Shown here piece after piece: positions 9,488 to 17,112 of a DNA stretch of 64,000 nucleotides. A program made the translations under genes and the position numbers. This stretch comes from Petrotoga olearia DSM 13574 (lineage in GTDB: Bacteria > Thermotogota > Thermotogae > Petrotogales > Petrotogaceae): the NCBI RefSeq assembly GCF_002895525.1, contig NZ_AZRL01000021.1, positions 1 to 64,000 on the forward strand. The letters run 5' to 3'. Positions within the stretch are counted from its first letter, which is position 1. Every line of letters starts with the position of its first letter. The notes under the pieces are model-generated. The model worked only from the letters and a program-made list of their open reading frames with translations, was not told the origin of the DNA and made no database searches.

Positions 9488-10189
9488 ATGAAGACAGAAG
9501 AAATAATAAATTTAATAGCGAACTCAAAGAAAAAGAATCCTTTAAAGGTCTACATTAGAGGTAACCTCAAAGAAGTGGATTTTTCCAATGTAGAATTTTT
9601 CGGTAACGAAGAATTCGGAATCCTATTTTGCGAAGAAGAAGAGTTCAACACAATTTATGAGAATAATAAAGATGCCATAGTTAATTATAGAATAGAAAGG
9701 GATAGAAGGAATTCAGCTATACCGTTGGCAGATTTATCTAAATACAATGCAAGGATAGAACCCGGGGCTATAATAAGAGACTTAGTGGAGATAGGCGATG
9801 GCTGTGTTGTTATGATGGGTGCCGTTATCAATATAGGTGCTAGTATTAAAGAAAATACTATGATTGATATGAACGTAGTTATAGGAGGGAGGGCTCAAAT
9901 AGGTAAAAATTGCCATATTGGGGCAGGTGCTGTTATAGCAGGTGTAATTGAACCACCAAGTGCCCAGCCTGTAGTGATTGAGGATAATGTGCTCATTGGT
10001 GCTAACGCAGTGGTCTTAGAAGGGGTGAAAGTTGGGACGGGTTCCATAATTGGAGCTGGCTCTGTAGTAATTTCTGACGTCGAACCTTACTCTGTGGTAG
10101 CCGGAGTTCCTGCAAAATTCATTAAGAAGGTTGATGATAAAACAAAAGGTAAAACACAACTTGTAGAAGGACTTAGAAAACTGAAATAA
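9488..10189 (+). CDS. dapH: Tetrahydrodipicolinate N-acetyltransferase
   Basis: Transfers an acetyl group to tetrahydrodipicolinate, committing the cell to the acetyl variant of the diaminopimelate pathway. Residues about 85-210 form a left-handed beta-helix of hexapeptide repeats (for example [33 protein letters not shown]). The N-terminal alpha/beta domain typical of DapH precedes it; total 233 residues is the usual size. AAGGAGG lies just before the ATG. The acetyl rather than succinyl assignment is supported by the deacetylase at the end of the same cluster. Confidence 0.93.
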   Translation: MKTEEIINLIANSKKKNPLKVYIRGNLKEVDFSNVEFFGNEEFGILFCEEEEFNTIYENNKDAIVNYRIERDRRNSAIPLADLSKYNARIEPGAIIRDLVEIGDGCVVMMGAVINIGASIKENTMIDMNVVIGGRAQIGKNCHIGAGAVIAGVIEPPSAQPVVIEDNVLIGANAVVLEGVKVGTGSIIGAGSVVISDVEPYSVVAGVPAKFIKKVDDKTKGKTQLVEGLRKLK

Positions 10190-10223
10190 TTTATTTATAC
10201 AAATTTACCGGGGTGGATTAATT

Positions 10224-11423
10224 ATGCAGTTGATAGTTCAAAAGTATGGAGGAAGTTCTCTTGCTAATTCTGAAAGGTTGAACAACGTTGCCAAGAGAAT
10301 ATGTAACAAGACCAGAGAAGGATTTAAAGTATTAGTTGTTGTTTCAGCAAGGGGAGAGACCACAAATAAACTGATAGCATTAGCTAAAGAAACAGTTAAG
10401 GATCCTAATCCAAGAGAATTGGATATGCTTTTAGCTACGGGAGAACAGATCAGTGCCTCTTTGTTATCTATGATGTTAAACGATAGAGGTATCAAGTCAA
10501 AATCTCTGAATGCCTTTCAATTAGGTTTATTAACTACTCCTGATTATAACGAGGCTCAGATCAAAGAAATAAACAAAGACATAATATACAAAAATCTTAC
10601 AAACAACGATGTTTTAGTTATTACAGGATTTCAAGGTATTACTGAAGAAGGCGATTTGACAACCTTAGGAAGAGGAGGTTCAGATACTTCTGCTGTTGCT
10701 TTAGCAGCTTCTTTAAACGTTAAGTGCGAGATATACAGTAATTTTGCAGGTATTTACACCGTTGATCCAAAGATTTATCCCCAAACAAAAAAATTAAAGT
10801 ACGTTACTTACGATGAAATGTTAGAAATGGCAGCTTTAGGGGCAAAAGTCTTGCACCCAAGGTCGGTAGAAATTGCTAAAAAGTTTAATGTGGAGTTATA
10901 CTGTGCATCGTCTTTTTCTGATGAGGAGGGAAGTTACGTAGTGGATAATTACAATGAGTATATGGAAGAACCGGTTGTAACAGGTTTAAGTGTGGACGAA
11001 AACCAAATCCAAGTCACTATTTTAAATCTTCCAACGGAGCATTTTTTTATTAATAAAATTTTTGAAATCGCCGCCAACAAAAACTTAAACATAGATATGA
11101 TATCCATTATACAAAATAACGAAAAAACCAATATCTCTTTCAGTATCGTAGACAGTGTGATCGATAATTTCCGAGAGCTTTTAAGTGAATCTCTTAAAAA
11201 TAACCATGAGAATTTTATTGATTTTAAAAATGATTTAGTCAAAATTTCAGTTGTCGGAATTGGTATGAGAAAGGCAAAAGGGGTGGCTTCTCGTTTTTTT
11301 AAAGCTATAAAAGATGTACCTATATTTTTGGTGACAACTTCGGAAATAAAAATTTCATGCTTGATTCCAAAAGAGTATAAACAAAAAGCTGTGGAAAGTC
11401 TAGCAAAGGAGTTTGATTTATGA
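10224..11423 (+). CDS. lysC: Aspartokinase
   Basis: Phosphorylates aspartate at the start of the aspartate-family pathway. The kinase domain begins with QKYGGSS and contains LGRGGSDTSAVALA; residues about 260-399 form two ACT-type regulatory modules (VTGLSVDENQIQVTIL and VKISVVGIGMR), the usual site of amino-acid feedback. The 399-residue length fits a monofunctional enzyme. Its stop overlaps the next start by four bases (ATGA). Being in the lysine operon it is likely the lysine-sensitive isozyme, but that is inference. Confidence 0.95.
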   Translation: MQLIVQKYGGSSLANSERLNNVAKRICNKTREGFKVLVVVSARGETTNKLIALAKETVKDPNPRELDMLLATGEQISASLLSMMLNDRGIKSKSLNAFQLGLLTTPDYNEAQIKEINKDIIYKNLTNNDVLVITGFQGITEEGDLTTLGRGGSDTSAVALAASLNVKCEIYSNFAGIYTVDPKIYPQTKKLKYVTYDEMLEMAALGAKVLHPRSVEIAKKFNVELYCASSFSDEEGSYVVDNYNEYMEEPVVTGLSVDENQIQVTILNLPTEHFFINKIFEIAANKNLNIDMISIIQNNEKTNISFSIVDSVIDNFRELLSESLKNNHENFIDFKNDLVKISVVGIGMRKAKGVASRFFKAIKDVPIFLVTTSEIKISCLIPKEYKQKAVESLAKEFDL

Positions 11424-12559
11424 GCTTACTAAAAGTCTATAACCCTTTTCCAATAAAAGTTGAGAGAGCGGAAGGTTCTTACATTTACGATACAACCGGC
11501 AAAAAGTTTTTGGACACATTCGCCGGAATAGGAGTAATGAGTTTTGGGCATTCTTATCCGCCTTTGCTAAAAACGTTGAAAGAAAAGATGGATAGATATA
11601 TGCACACTTCTAATTTTTTTCTCGATGAAGATGCCATTTTCGTATCAGAAAAACTCGTTAATTTCACCGAGAAAAATGGTACCGTTTACTTCAGTAATTC
11701 TGGAGCAGAGGCAACTGAAGCTGCTTTAAAAGCTATTAAAAAAAGAGCCTCAGATAGAAGGAATAAGATCATTTATTTCGAAAATGGTTTTCACGGTCGA
11801 ACTTTAGGAGCACTTTCTATAAACGGTTTTAAAGATCTAAGAGAGCCATTTGAACCTTTGCTTGCCAATACTATAGAACTGAAGTTCAACGATGTAGAAG
11901 ATTTAAGTAAATTCTTCGAATTATTTGGCGAGGAAACGTTGGCTGTTTTTGTAGAACCAATTCTTGGCTCTGGAGGGATAGTACCAATCAAACCAGAATT
12001 CGCATCTTTGATAGAGGACTTAAGAAAGAAATACAATTTCATTTTAGTCTGTGATGAAGTTCAAGCTGGGCTTGGGCGAACGGGAAAAATCTTTTCATAC
12101 CAACATTTTGGGTTGTCACCTAATATTGTAACCATCGGGAAATCCATAGGCGGTGGCTTACCTTTGGGAGGTACAATATTTCTTGAAAATCTATCTCAGG
12201 CTTTTGAAAGCGGAGAACATGGTTCAACATTTGCTCCAAATCCTGTAGCTTTAGCAGGAGCTAGGTTCATTGTGGAAAATATTCCCTCGCTTTTAAAAGA
12301 TGTTGAAGAAAAAGGAAATTATATAATGCAATTTTTAAAAGAGAAAAATTTTGAAAAAGTTAAAGAAGTGCGAGGTAAGGGTTTGATGATCGGTATAGAG
12401 CTACAAGAAGAAGATCCAAAAATGAGAGAAAAAGGTCTACAAGAGGGCCTTTTGTTGAATGTACTTCATAATAAAGTGATTCGTCTTCTACCTTCTTTAA
12501 ATATTCAATATAACGATATTGAAAAGATGTTGGTAAAATTAGAGAAGGTTTTAATATGA
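11420..12559 (+). CDS. Acetylornithine-type aminotransferase, probable N-acetyl-LL-DAP aminotransferase
   Basis: Class-III PLP aminotransferase of 379 residues. Motifs include FSNSGAEATEAALKA, the aspartate in VCDEVQAGLGRTG and the PLP lysine in VTIGKSIGGGLPLGG. The family includes ArgD and PatA. A separate argD lies in the arginine cluster at 57729-58913, so this copy, placed between lysC and the deacetylase with ATGA overlaps on both sides, most likely aminates N-acetyl-2-amino-6-oxopimelate in lysine synthesis. Substrate assignment rests on context. Confidence 0.88.
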   Translation: MSLLKVYNPFPIKVERAEGSYIYDTTGKKFLDTFAGIGVMSFGHSYPPLLKTLKEKMDRYMHTSNFFLDEDAIFVSEKLVNFTEKNGTVYFSNSGAEATEAALKAIKKRASDRRNKIIYFENGFHGRTLGALSINGFKDLREPFEPLLANTIELKFNDVEDLSKFFELFGEETLAVFVEPILGSGGIVPIKPEFASLIEDLRKKYNFILVCDEVQAGLGRTGKIFSYQHFGLSPNIVTIGKSIGGGLPLGGTIFLENLSQAFESGEHGSTFAPNPVALAGARFIVENIPSLLKDVEEKGNYIMQFLKEKNFEKVKEVRGKGLMIGIELQEEDPKMREKGLQEGLLLNVLHNKVIRLLPSLNIQYNDIEKMLVKLEKVLI

Positions 12560-13671
12560 TTCTTTCACCGTACGAATTGAGACATAGAATACATGAGAAT
12601 CCAGAATTATCTCTTGAAGAGTATCAAACTACCGAATTATTAGAAAGGACTGTAAAAGAAGTCGCAACGTTTTACAATGTCGACATTAACTTATATAGGC
12701 CTCTGAAAACAGGACTAATTATTGAGTATAATGGTGGCAATGTTGATTGTGATGAATACCTTCTTTATAGAGCAGATATTGATGCTTTAAACATAAAAGA
12801 AAAGACTAACATTGATTTCAAATCCAAAAATGAATATATGCACGCATGTGGTCATGACGTTCATACCGCTATCTTGTATGGCTTTTTTATCAACGTAATA
12901 AAAAACAAAGTAAAGAAAAATATAGTTTTTTTATTTCAACCTGGAGAAGAATCAAAGGGCGGAGCACAAAAGATTATCGAAAGTAGAATATTGGATAAAT
13001 ACAGTATCAAAGCGGCTTTTGCACTACATGTCAACGATGATTTCACGTTAGGGAGCATCGCCTCAACTCGTGGTACACTTTTTGCTTCATCGCTTGAATT
13101 CTTTGTGGATTTTGAAGGGGTTTCTTCACATCTTGCATTTCCCCATCAATCTAAAAATGCTTTGAACGCCCTTCGCATATTTTTAGATGTGTTGGATAAA
13201 CTACCAAAAAATCCAATGGAGCCTTTTATAATTGGCGTGGGTAAAGTAAACGCTGGTAGTGCAATCAACATTCTACCAGGAAATTCCCATGTCGAAGGAA
13301 GTATAAGAGGCGTGGATTCTGAAAAAAACCTAAAATACTTCGAAGATATGAGAAATGTACTGTCAGGGATAAAGATCATGACAGGTGTTGATTTTTTGTT
13401 GAACAAAGGTTCTTTCTATCCCGAAGTTGTTAACGATTTAGTCCTATACGACAAGTTTATTCCTAAACTCTCAAAAACATTTAATTTTATTGATTGTGGC
13501 CTAAAAATGACAGGTGAAGACTTTGGCTTCATATCAAAAAAATACCCTTCATTAATGTGTTGGTTAGGAAGTTCTAAAGGCGAACACCACGGTCTTCATA
13601 ACCCTGAATTTTTACCTCCCGATGAGGTAATAGATGTTGGCATCAAGGTTTTTGAAACATTTTTAGACTAA
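12556..13671 (+). CDS. N-acetyldiaminopimelate deacetylase (M20 family)
   Basis: Removes the acetyl group from N-acetyl-LL-diaminopimelate, the final acetyl-pathway step before epimerisation. M20 metallopeptidase features are visible: RADIDALN, the metal-binding MHACGHDVHTA, the EES catalytic region in PGEESKGGAQKI, ALHV and HHGLHNPEF. At 371 residues it has the normal length of the amidohydrolase/YkuR group. It overlaps the preceding aminotransferase by ATGA and ends in a four-base tail-to-tail overlap with ispD on the opposite strand. Confidence 0.9.
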   Translation: MILSPYELRHRIHENPELSLEEYQTTELLERTVKEVATFYNVDINLYRPLKTGLIIEYNGGNVDCDEYLLYRADIDALNIKEKTNIDFKSKNEYMHACGHDVHTAILYGFFINVIKNKVKKNIVFLFQPGEESKGGAQKIIESRILDKYSIKAAFALHVNDDFTLGSIASTRGTLFASSLEFFVDFEGVSSHLAFPHQSKNALNALRIFLDVLDKLPKNPMEPFIIGVGKVNAGSAINILPGNSHVEGSIRGVDSEKNLKYFEDMRNVLSGIKIMTGVDFLLNKGSFYPEVVNDLVLYDKFIPKLSKTFNFIDCGLKMTGEDFGFISKKYPSLMCWLGSSKGEHHGLHNPEFLPPDEVIDVGIKVFETFLD

Positions 13672-14351
13672 GAATTTAATTCAAAAATACATTTTGCCAG
13701 TTCAAAATCTTGTTTTTTCGTGAGTTTAATGTTATTTCTGTAATCTTCAACAACCGCCGTTTCATAACCAGCATGGATAAATATAGAGGCATCATCGGTA
13801 AAAGAAGATAGGATCTTTTCTGCTTTTTGGTAAGCTTTGAGTAATTTAGTGAAATCGAAAGTTTGAGGGGTATGGTGCAGATAAATTTGGGATCTTTCTA
13901 AAGTTTTTACAATCCTTCCATTATTCACTTGGGAAATCGTATTTTCCGCCATTTCTGCTAATACAGCCCCGCCTACTTCTTTTGCCTTGTAGATGCTTTC
14001 GTCTATTTTATTAGTATCAACGAAAGGTCTGACGGCATCATGAATGCAAACAAAATCAGGCTTATTCACTTTTTTGTGCAAATACATTAGGGCATTATAA
14101 ACACTTTCCTGCCTGCTACTTCCGCCAATTACTACATTCTCAAATTTTGAAAAGGTTTGAACCTCTTTTTCTGTTAAATCCACGTAGTTTCTATGAGATA
14201 CGACGAGAAACTTATCTATTAATTTTGAATTCTGGAATTTTTCAGACGACATTCTCAATATGGTTTGGTTATTTAATTTAACAAATTGTTTTGGTATTTC
14301 AAACCCTGCTCTTTTTCCTTCTCCAGCAGCTACTATAATCGCATAAACCAT
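13668..14351 (-). CDS. ispD: 2-C-methyl-D-erythritol 4-phosphate cytidylyltransferase
   Basis: Third step of the MEP isoprenoid pathway: CTP plus methylerythritol phosphate gives CDP-methylerythritol. The N-terminal nucleotide site IIVAAGEGKRAG, VVIGGSSRQESVYNAL and CIHDAVRPFV are diagnostic. ATG at 14351 (about 227 residues) is preferred because an AGGGTGA SD lies five bases upstream; a GTG at 14360 would sit inside it. The only minus-strand gene in this stretch; its stop codon interlocks with that of the deacetylase. Confidence 0.92.
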   Translation of the reverse strand: MVYAIIVAAGEGKRAGFEIPKQFVKLNNQTILRMSSEKFQNSKLIDKFLVVSHRNYVDLTEKEVQTFSKFENVVIGGSSRQESVYNALMYLHKKVNKPDFVCIHDAVRPFVDTNKIDESIYKAKEVGGAVLAEMAENTISQVNNGRIVKTLERSQIYLHHTPQTFDFTKLLKAYQKAEKILSSFTDDASIFIHAGYETAVVEDYRNNIKLTKKQDFELAKCIFELNS

Positions 14352-14477
14352 TTTCTTCACCCTTTGCTATATTTTTGTGTTTTTATAAAATAGGTTTAGT
14401 ATAACTTCATCTATTTTTTATATAATTAATTTTACATTTGGTATAATAGATTGATAAACTTATTATAATATATTTTG

Positions 14478-14680
14478 TAGTCTTGTGCAAAATGGTCTTT
14501 TTCGTAATGTTTTTGAATAACTTTCCTAATCTCATTTGCTTTGCATTTTGCGGTCTTATGCAAAACGCTTTGTTCATAATGCTTTTGAAATAATTTCCAT
14601 ATTCTCATTTGCGAAGCAAATGCGTTTGGGGATCTTAAGGGGTAAACCCCTTAATGTGTGGCCGAAAGGGAGCAAATATT
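14478..14680. repeat. R2-family repeat block upstream of the ROK kinase
   Basis: The 358 bases between ispD and the kinase are mostly repeat DNA. There are two degenerate TTTTGCgGTCTTaTGCAAAA-type units (about 14475-14493 and 14547-14565), TTCATAATGCTTTTGAAATAATTTCC (about 14573-14598), the perfect hairpin CATTTGC-GAA-GCAAATG (14606-14622) and TTAAGGGG-TAAA-CCCCTTAA (14635-14654). The first part is a partial second copy. This block is the same family, in opposite orientation, as 18593-18955. Confidence 0.82.
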
Positions 14681-14718
14681 ATAAAAGACAGCTAATACAA
14701 TTTCAAGGAGTGATGGCA

Positions 14719-15675
14719 ATGTTGGTAGTAGGAATCGATTTAGGGGGCACTGAGATAAAAGCAGGGTTAGTAGATGAAAAAAAAGGAATAATCAAAAAGA
14801 TTTCTAGACCTACAGAAGTTGAAAAGGGAAATGCTCAGGTAATAGCTAATATAACAAAAACCGTGAGGGATTTAACTGAAAATACTGAATTTTCTGCAAT
14901 TGGAATAGGTTCACCAGGTTCAATAGATAGAAAAAATGGAATTGTCAGATTTTCCCCAAACTTTCCAAATTGGCGAAATTTTGAATTGGTACGCTTAATA
15001 AAAGAAAATATAAACGTTGATGTCTTTTTAGAAAATGATGCAAATGCCTTTGCACTTGGAGAATGGTATTTTGGAAAAGCAAAAGGTTTGCACGATTTCA
15101 TCGCCTTAACCATTGGAACAGGAATAGGTTCGGGCGTAGTTTGTAACAACACATTTTTAACCGGTAAAGATGGTTTAGCCCCAGAGTTGGGGCATGTTGT
15201 GGTTGTACCAAACGGTCCACAATGCGGTTGTGGTAATAGGGGATGTGTAGAAGCTACTTCTTCTGCTAAATATATAGCACTAGAAGCTAGAAATCTGCTA
15301 GATAGATATCCGAATAGTCTTGTTTTAAAATTAGCCGGAAAAAAGGAAAAGATTGAATCAAAACATGTTTTTCAAGCTTATGAAAAAAATGATCCTCTTG
15401 CCAGTGTAGTTTGTAACTTTGCAATTGATGCGCTTGCAAGGGCTATCGGAGGATATGTTCATGCCCTCAACCCAGAGAAAATTATAATTGGTGGGGGGTT
15501 AAGCAGAGCCGGGGATACTCTTTTTGTTCCATTGAGAGAAATGACAAAAAAATATGTTATGAGCAGTTTCGCCGATACTTATACCATAGAACAATCATCT
15601 TTAGTAGAAGATGCGGGTATTTTAGGAGCAGCATCTGCAGCCTTTTATGCCGAAGAAAACCCTTATAGTTTATAA
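14719..15675 (+). CDS. ROK-family sugar kinase (probable glucokinase)
   Basis: ATP-dependent sugar kinase of the ROK group. It starts with the phosphate-binding VGIDLGGTEIKAGLV, contains the catalytic LENDANAFALGEW and the ROK zinc motif CGCGNRGCVE, plus the second ATP motif IGGGLSRAG. The start at ATG 14719 (318 residues) lies eight bases after AAGGAG (14705-14710). An open frame extends 61 codons further upstream to 14536, but that part is repeat DNA and not kinase-like. Glucose is the likely substrate from family resemblance; other hexoses are possible. Confidence 0.88.
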   Translation: MLVVGIDLGGTEIKAGLVDEKKGIIKKISRPTEVEKGNAQVIANITKTVRDLTENTEFSAIGIGSPGSIDRKNGIVRFSPNFPNWRNFELVRLIKENINVDVFLENDANAFALGEWYFGKAKGLHDFIALTIGTGIGSGVVCNNTFLTGKDGLAPELGHVVVVPNGPQCGCGNRGCVEATSSAKYIALEARNLLDRYPNSLVLKLAGKKEKIESKHVFQAYEKNDPLASVVCNFAIDALARAIGGYVHALNPEKIIIGGGLSRAGDTLFVPLREMTKKYVMSSFADTYTIEQSSLVEDAGILGAASAAFYAEENPYSL

Positions 15676-15764
15676 TTAAGACTCTTCTCTCTAGAGCTGG
15701 AAATAAGTTTCTCAGGCATGTTGTGCAAAACGATAATAAATTAAATAATGTAATAAATATTACC

Positions 15765-15782
15765 CCCGCCAATATGGGCGGG
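15765..15782 (+). terminator. Hairpin downstream of ROK kinase
   Basis: CCCGCC (15765-15770) pairs with GGCGGG (15777-15782) immediately before the next promoter. It lacks a clear T run, so its function as a terminator is uncertain. Confidence 0.45.
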
Positions 15783-15792
15783 AAGTTGTAAT

Positions 15793-15821
15793 TTGACAAG
15801 TCATTTTTTTTATGGTATAAT
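15793..15821 (+). promoter_or_regulatory. Consensus sigma-70-type promoter of the asparagine leader
   Basis: TTGACA (15793-15798), a 17-base spacer and TATAAT (15816-15821): both boxes are perfect consensus. The spacer and flanks are almost identical to the promoter at 55324-55352 in front of the arginine leader. Confidence 0.9.
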
Positions 15822-15851
15822 CTCTTAAAATTGTTTTAGGAGAATATGGTT

Positions 15852-15920
15852 ATGAAAACATTAAAAGTATTGTCAACTTCAAAAAAGGTAAATAATAATA
15901 ACAATACACAGCGTCGGTGA
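15852..15920 (+). CDS. Asparagine leader peptide (22 aa, five consecutive Asn codons)
   Basis: Short ORF from ATG 15852 to TGA 15918-15920. AGGAG (15838-15842) precedes the ATG by nine bases; an in-frame ATG at 15846 is too close to it. The peptide starts MKTLKVLSTSKKV, then has five asparagines in a row (codons AAT AAT AAT AAC AAT, 15891-15905) and ends TQRR. The Asn codons lie inside one arm of the first leader hairpin, and the last codons plus the stop form the antiterminator strand. This is the layout of a classical ribosome-mediated attenuator. No protein function beyond sensing charged tRNA-Asn is expected. Confidence 0.85.
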   Translation: MKTLKVLSTSKKVNNNNNTQRR

Positions 15921-15982
15921 TTACGCTGAGTGTTGTTGTTTTGCAAATTACCGACGCTGTAAAAAATAGCGTCGGTTTTTTT
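15897..15982 (+). promoter_or_regulatory. Asparagine-responsive transcription attenuator
   Basis: Three mutually exclusive helices are visible. Helix 1 pairs the Asn-codon arm 15897-15914 with 15923-15940 (a single mismatch, two G-U pairs). Helix 2 (antiterminator) pairs ACAGCGTCGGT (15908-15918) perfectly with ACCGACGCTGT (15950-15960). Helix 3 (terminator) pairs ACCGACGCT (15950-15958) with AGCGTCGGT (15968-15976), followed by a run of Ts. A ribosome stalled on Asn codons would free the antiterminator strand; a ribosome at the stop codon would cover it and allow termination. No T-box motif is seen. Confidence 0.88.
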
Positions 15983-16034
15983 ATATTAAAAAGGTGATAT
16001 TGCCTATTTAAAAAACACTACAGGAGGGAAAATT

Positions 16035-16994
16035 ATGGCAAAAGTAGAGGAAAAAGATAGAAAAGTGGATTCTGTGGAATTAGTGAAAAGTTATTTAGAG
16101 GACGAGACTTACAGTGATGCACTTTTAGTTCAGTCAGAGATACTGAGGTTATCAAGAGAATTTCTTGCTGAAAAGGGTTTTGTTGAGCTTCTTCCGGTTA
16201 TCGTTTCTACAATTACGGATCCATTAAACCATGACGTTTTTGACGCACAAATTGATTATTATGGTAACAAATATTACGTTACTAAATCTATGATACTGCA
16301 AAAACAAGTTAGCGTTTTGGTTCATGATAAAATATTTTCATTTTCACCAAATTTAAGGTTGGAAGTAGCAGAAAAATATTCTTCTGGTAGGCACTTGATT
16401 GATTTTGTTCAACTAGATATAGAGGCTAAAGAAATGAAGAGAGAACAGATTATGGATTTGATGGAAGATTTAATAATTTATGTATTAGAAGGTATATTGA
16501 CAAAATATTCTGGTATAATAAAAAAGTATCACCCAAATTTGATAGTTCCTAAAAAACCTTTTCAAAAAATCAGCGTAAAAACGGCAAAGCAACTTTATGG
16601 TGATGATTATGAAAAAATATTATCTGAACGTTCTGAAGGGCCTGTGTGGTTGATAGATATGCCAATTTTAGAAAGAGAATTTTATGATAAACAAGATGTT
16701 AATAATCCAGAAGTATTATTAGATTTTGATTTAATATATCCTGAGGGTCATGGTGAAGGCATATCTGGCGGCGAAAGAGAGCATGAGTATGAGCAAATAG
16801 TTAAAAGGATTAAATTGAAAGGTAACGGACTTGAAAGTTATGAAGATTATTTAAAATTAGCAAGAGAAGGGTTATTAAAACCGTCCGCAGGTTGTGGCAT
16901 AGGCATAGAAAGGTTCACCAAATACATATTGGATTTGGATCATGTTGAGAAAACTAGGTTATTTGCCAAAGCTCCTGGAAAGTATACAATTTAG
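16035..16994 (+). CDS. AsnRS-like asparagine synthetase (class II aaRS core without anticodon domain)
   Basis: A 319-residue class-II aminoacyl-tRNA-synthetase-type catalytic core. A motif-2-like region (FSFSPNLRLEVAE followed by GRHLIDFVQLDIE) and motif 3 (GCGIGIERFTKYI near the C terminus) are clear and most like AspRS/AsnRS. The N-terminal OB-fold anticodon domain (about 100 residues) is missing. This matches the archaeal asparagine synthetase related to AsnRS (the Pyrococcus AS-AR type), which amidates aspartate rather than charging tRNA. The upstream leader with five Asn codons strongly supports a role in asparagine supply. SD AGGAGGG is close before the ATG. Function is inferred, not tested. 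Confidence 0.82.
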   Translation: MAKVEEKDRKVDSVELVKSYLEDETYSDALLVQSEILRLSREFLAEKGFVELLPVIVSTITDPLNHDVFDAQIDYYGNKYYVTKSMILQKQVSVLVHDKIFSFSPNLRLEVAEKYSSGRHLIDFVQLDIEAKEMKREQIMDLMEDLIIYVLEGILTKYSGIIKKYHPNLIVPKKPFQKISVKTAKQLYGDDYEKILSERSEGPVWLIDMPILEREFYDKQDVNNPEVLLDFDLIYPEGHGEGISGGEREHEYEQIVKRIKLKGNGLESYEDYLKLAREGLLKPSAGCGIGIERFTKYILDLDHVEKTRLFAKAPGKYTI

Positions 16995-17035
16995 TCATAT
17001 TAATAAAAAGATTCAAAAAATGTATATTATTACAG

Positions 17036-17076
17036 AGCAAGAGACGTTAATTGAGGATCGTCTCTGCTTTGCTTTT
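17036..17076 (+). terminator. Weak hairpin between the asparagine synthetase and PurH-like genes
   Basis: AGCAA-GAGACG (17036-17046) pairs with CGTCTC (17059-17064) and, after a short bulge, TTGCT (17069-17073), followed by a few Ts. It could be a partial terminator separating the two genes. Confidence 0.4.
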
Positions 17077-17112
17077 CATGGAAGTCAACTTATTTTTCAC
17101 TGGAGGTAACTT

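Noticed and set aside
14536-14718. Open frame extending the ROK kinase upstream by 61 codons
   Set aside because: The extension encodes translated repeat DNA, has no kinase similarity, and AAGGAG points to ATG 14719.
15838-16034. T-box riboswitch before the asparagine synthetase
   Set aside because: No T-box sequence or tRNA-binding bulge motif; the leader peptide and three helices explain the region.
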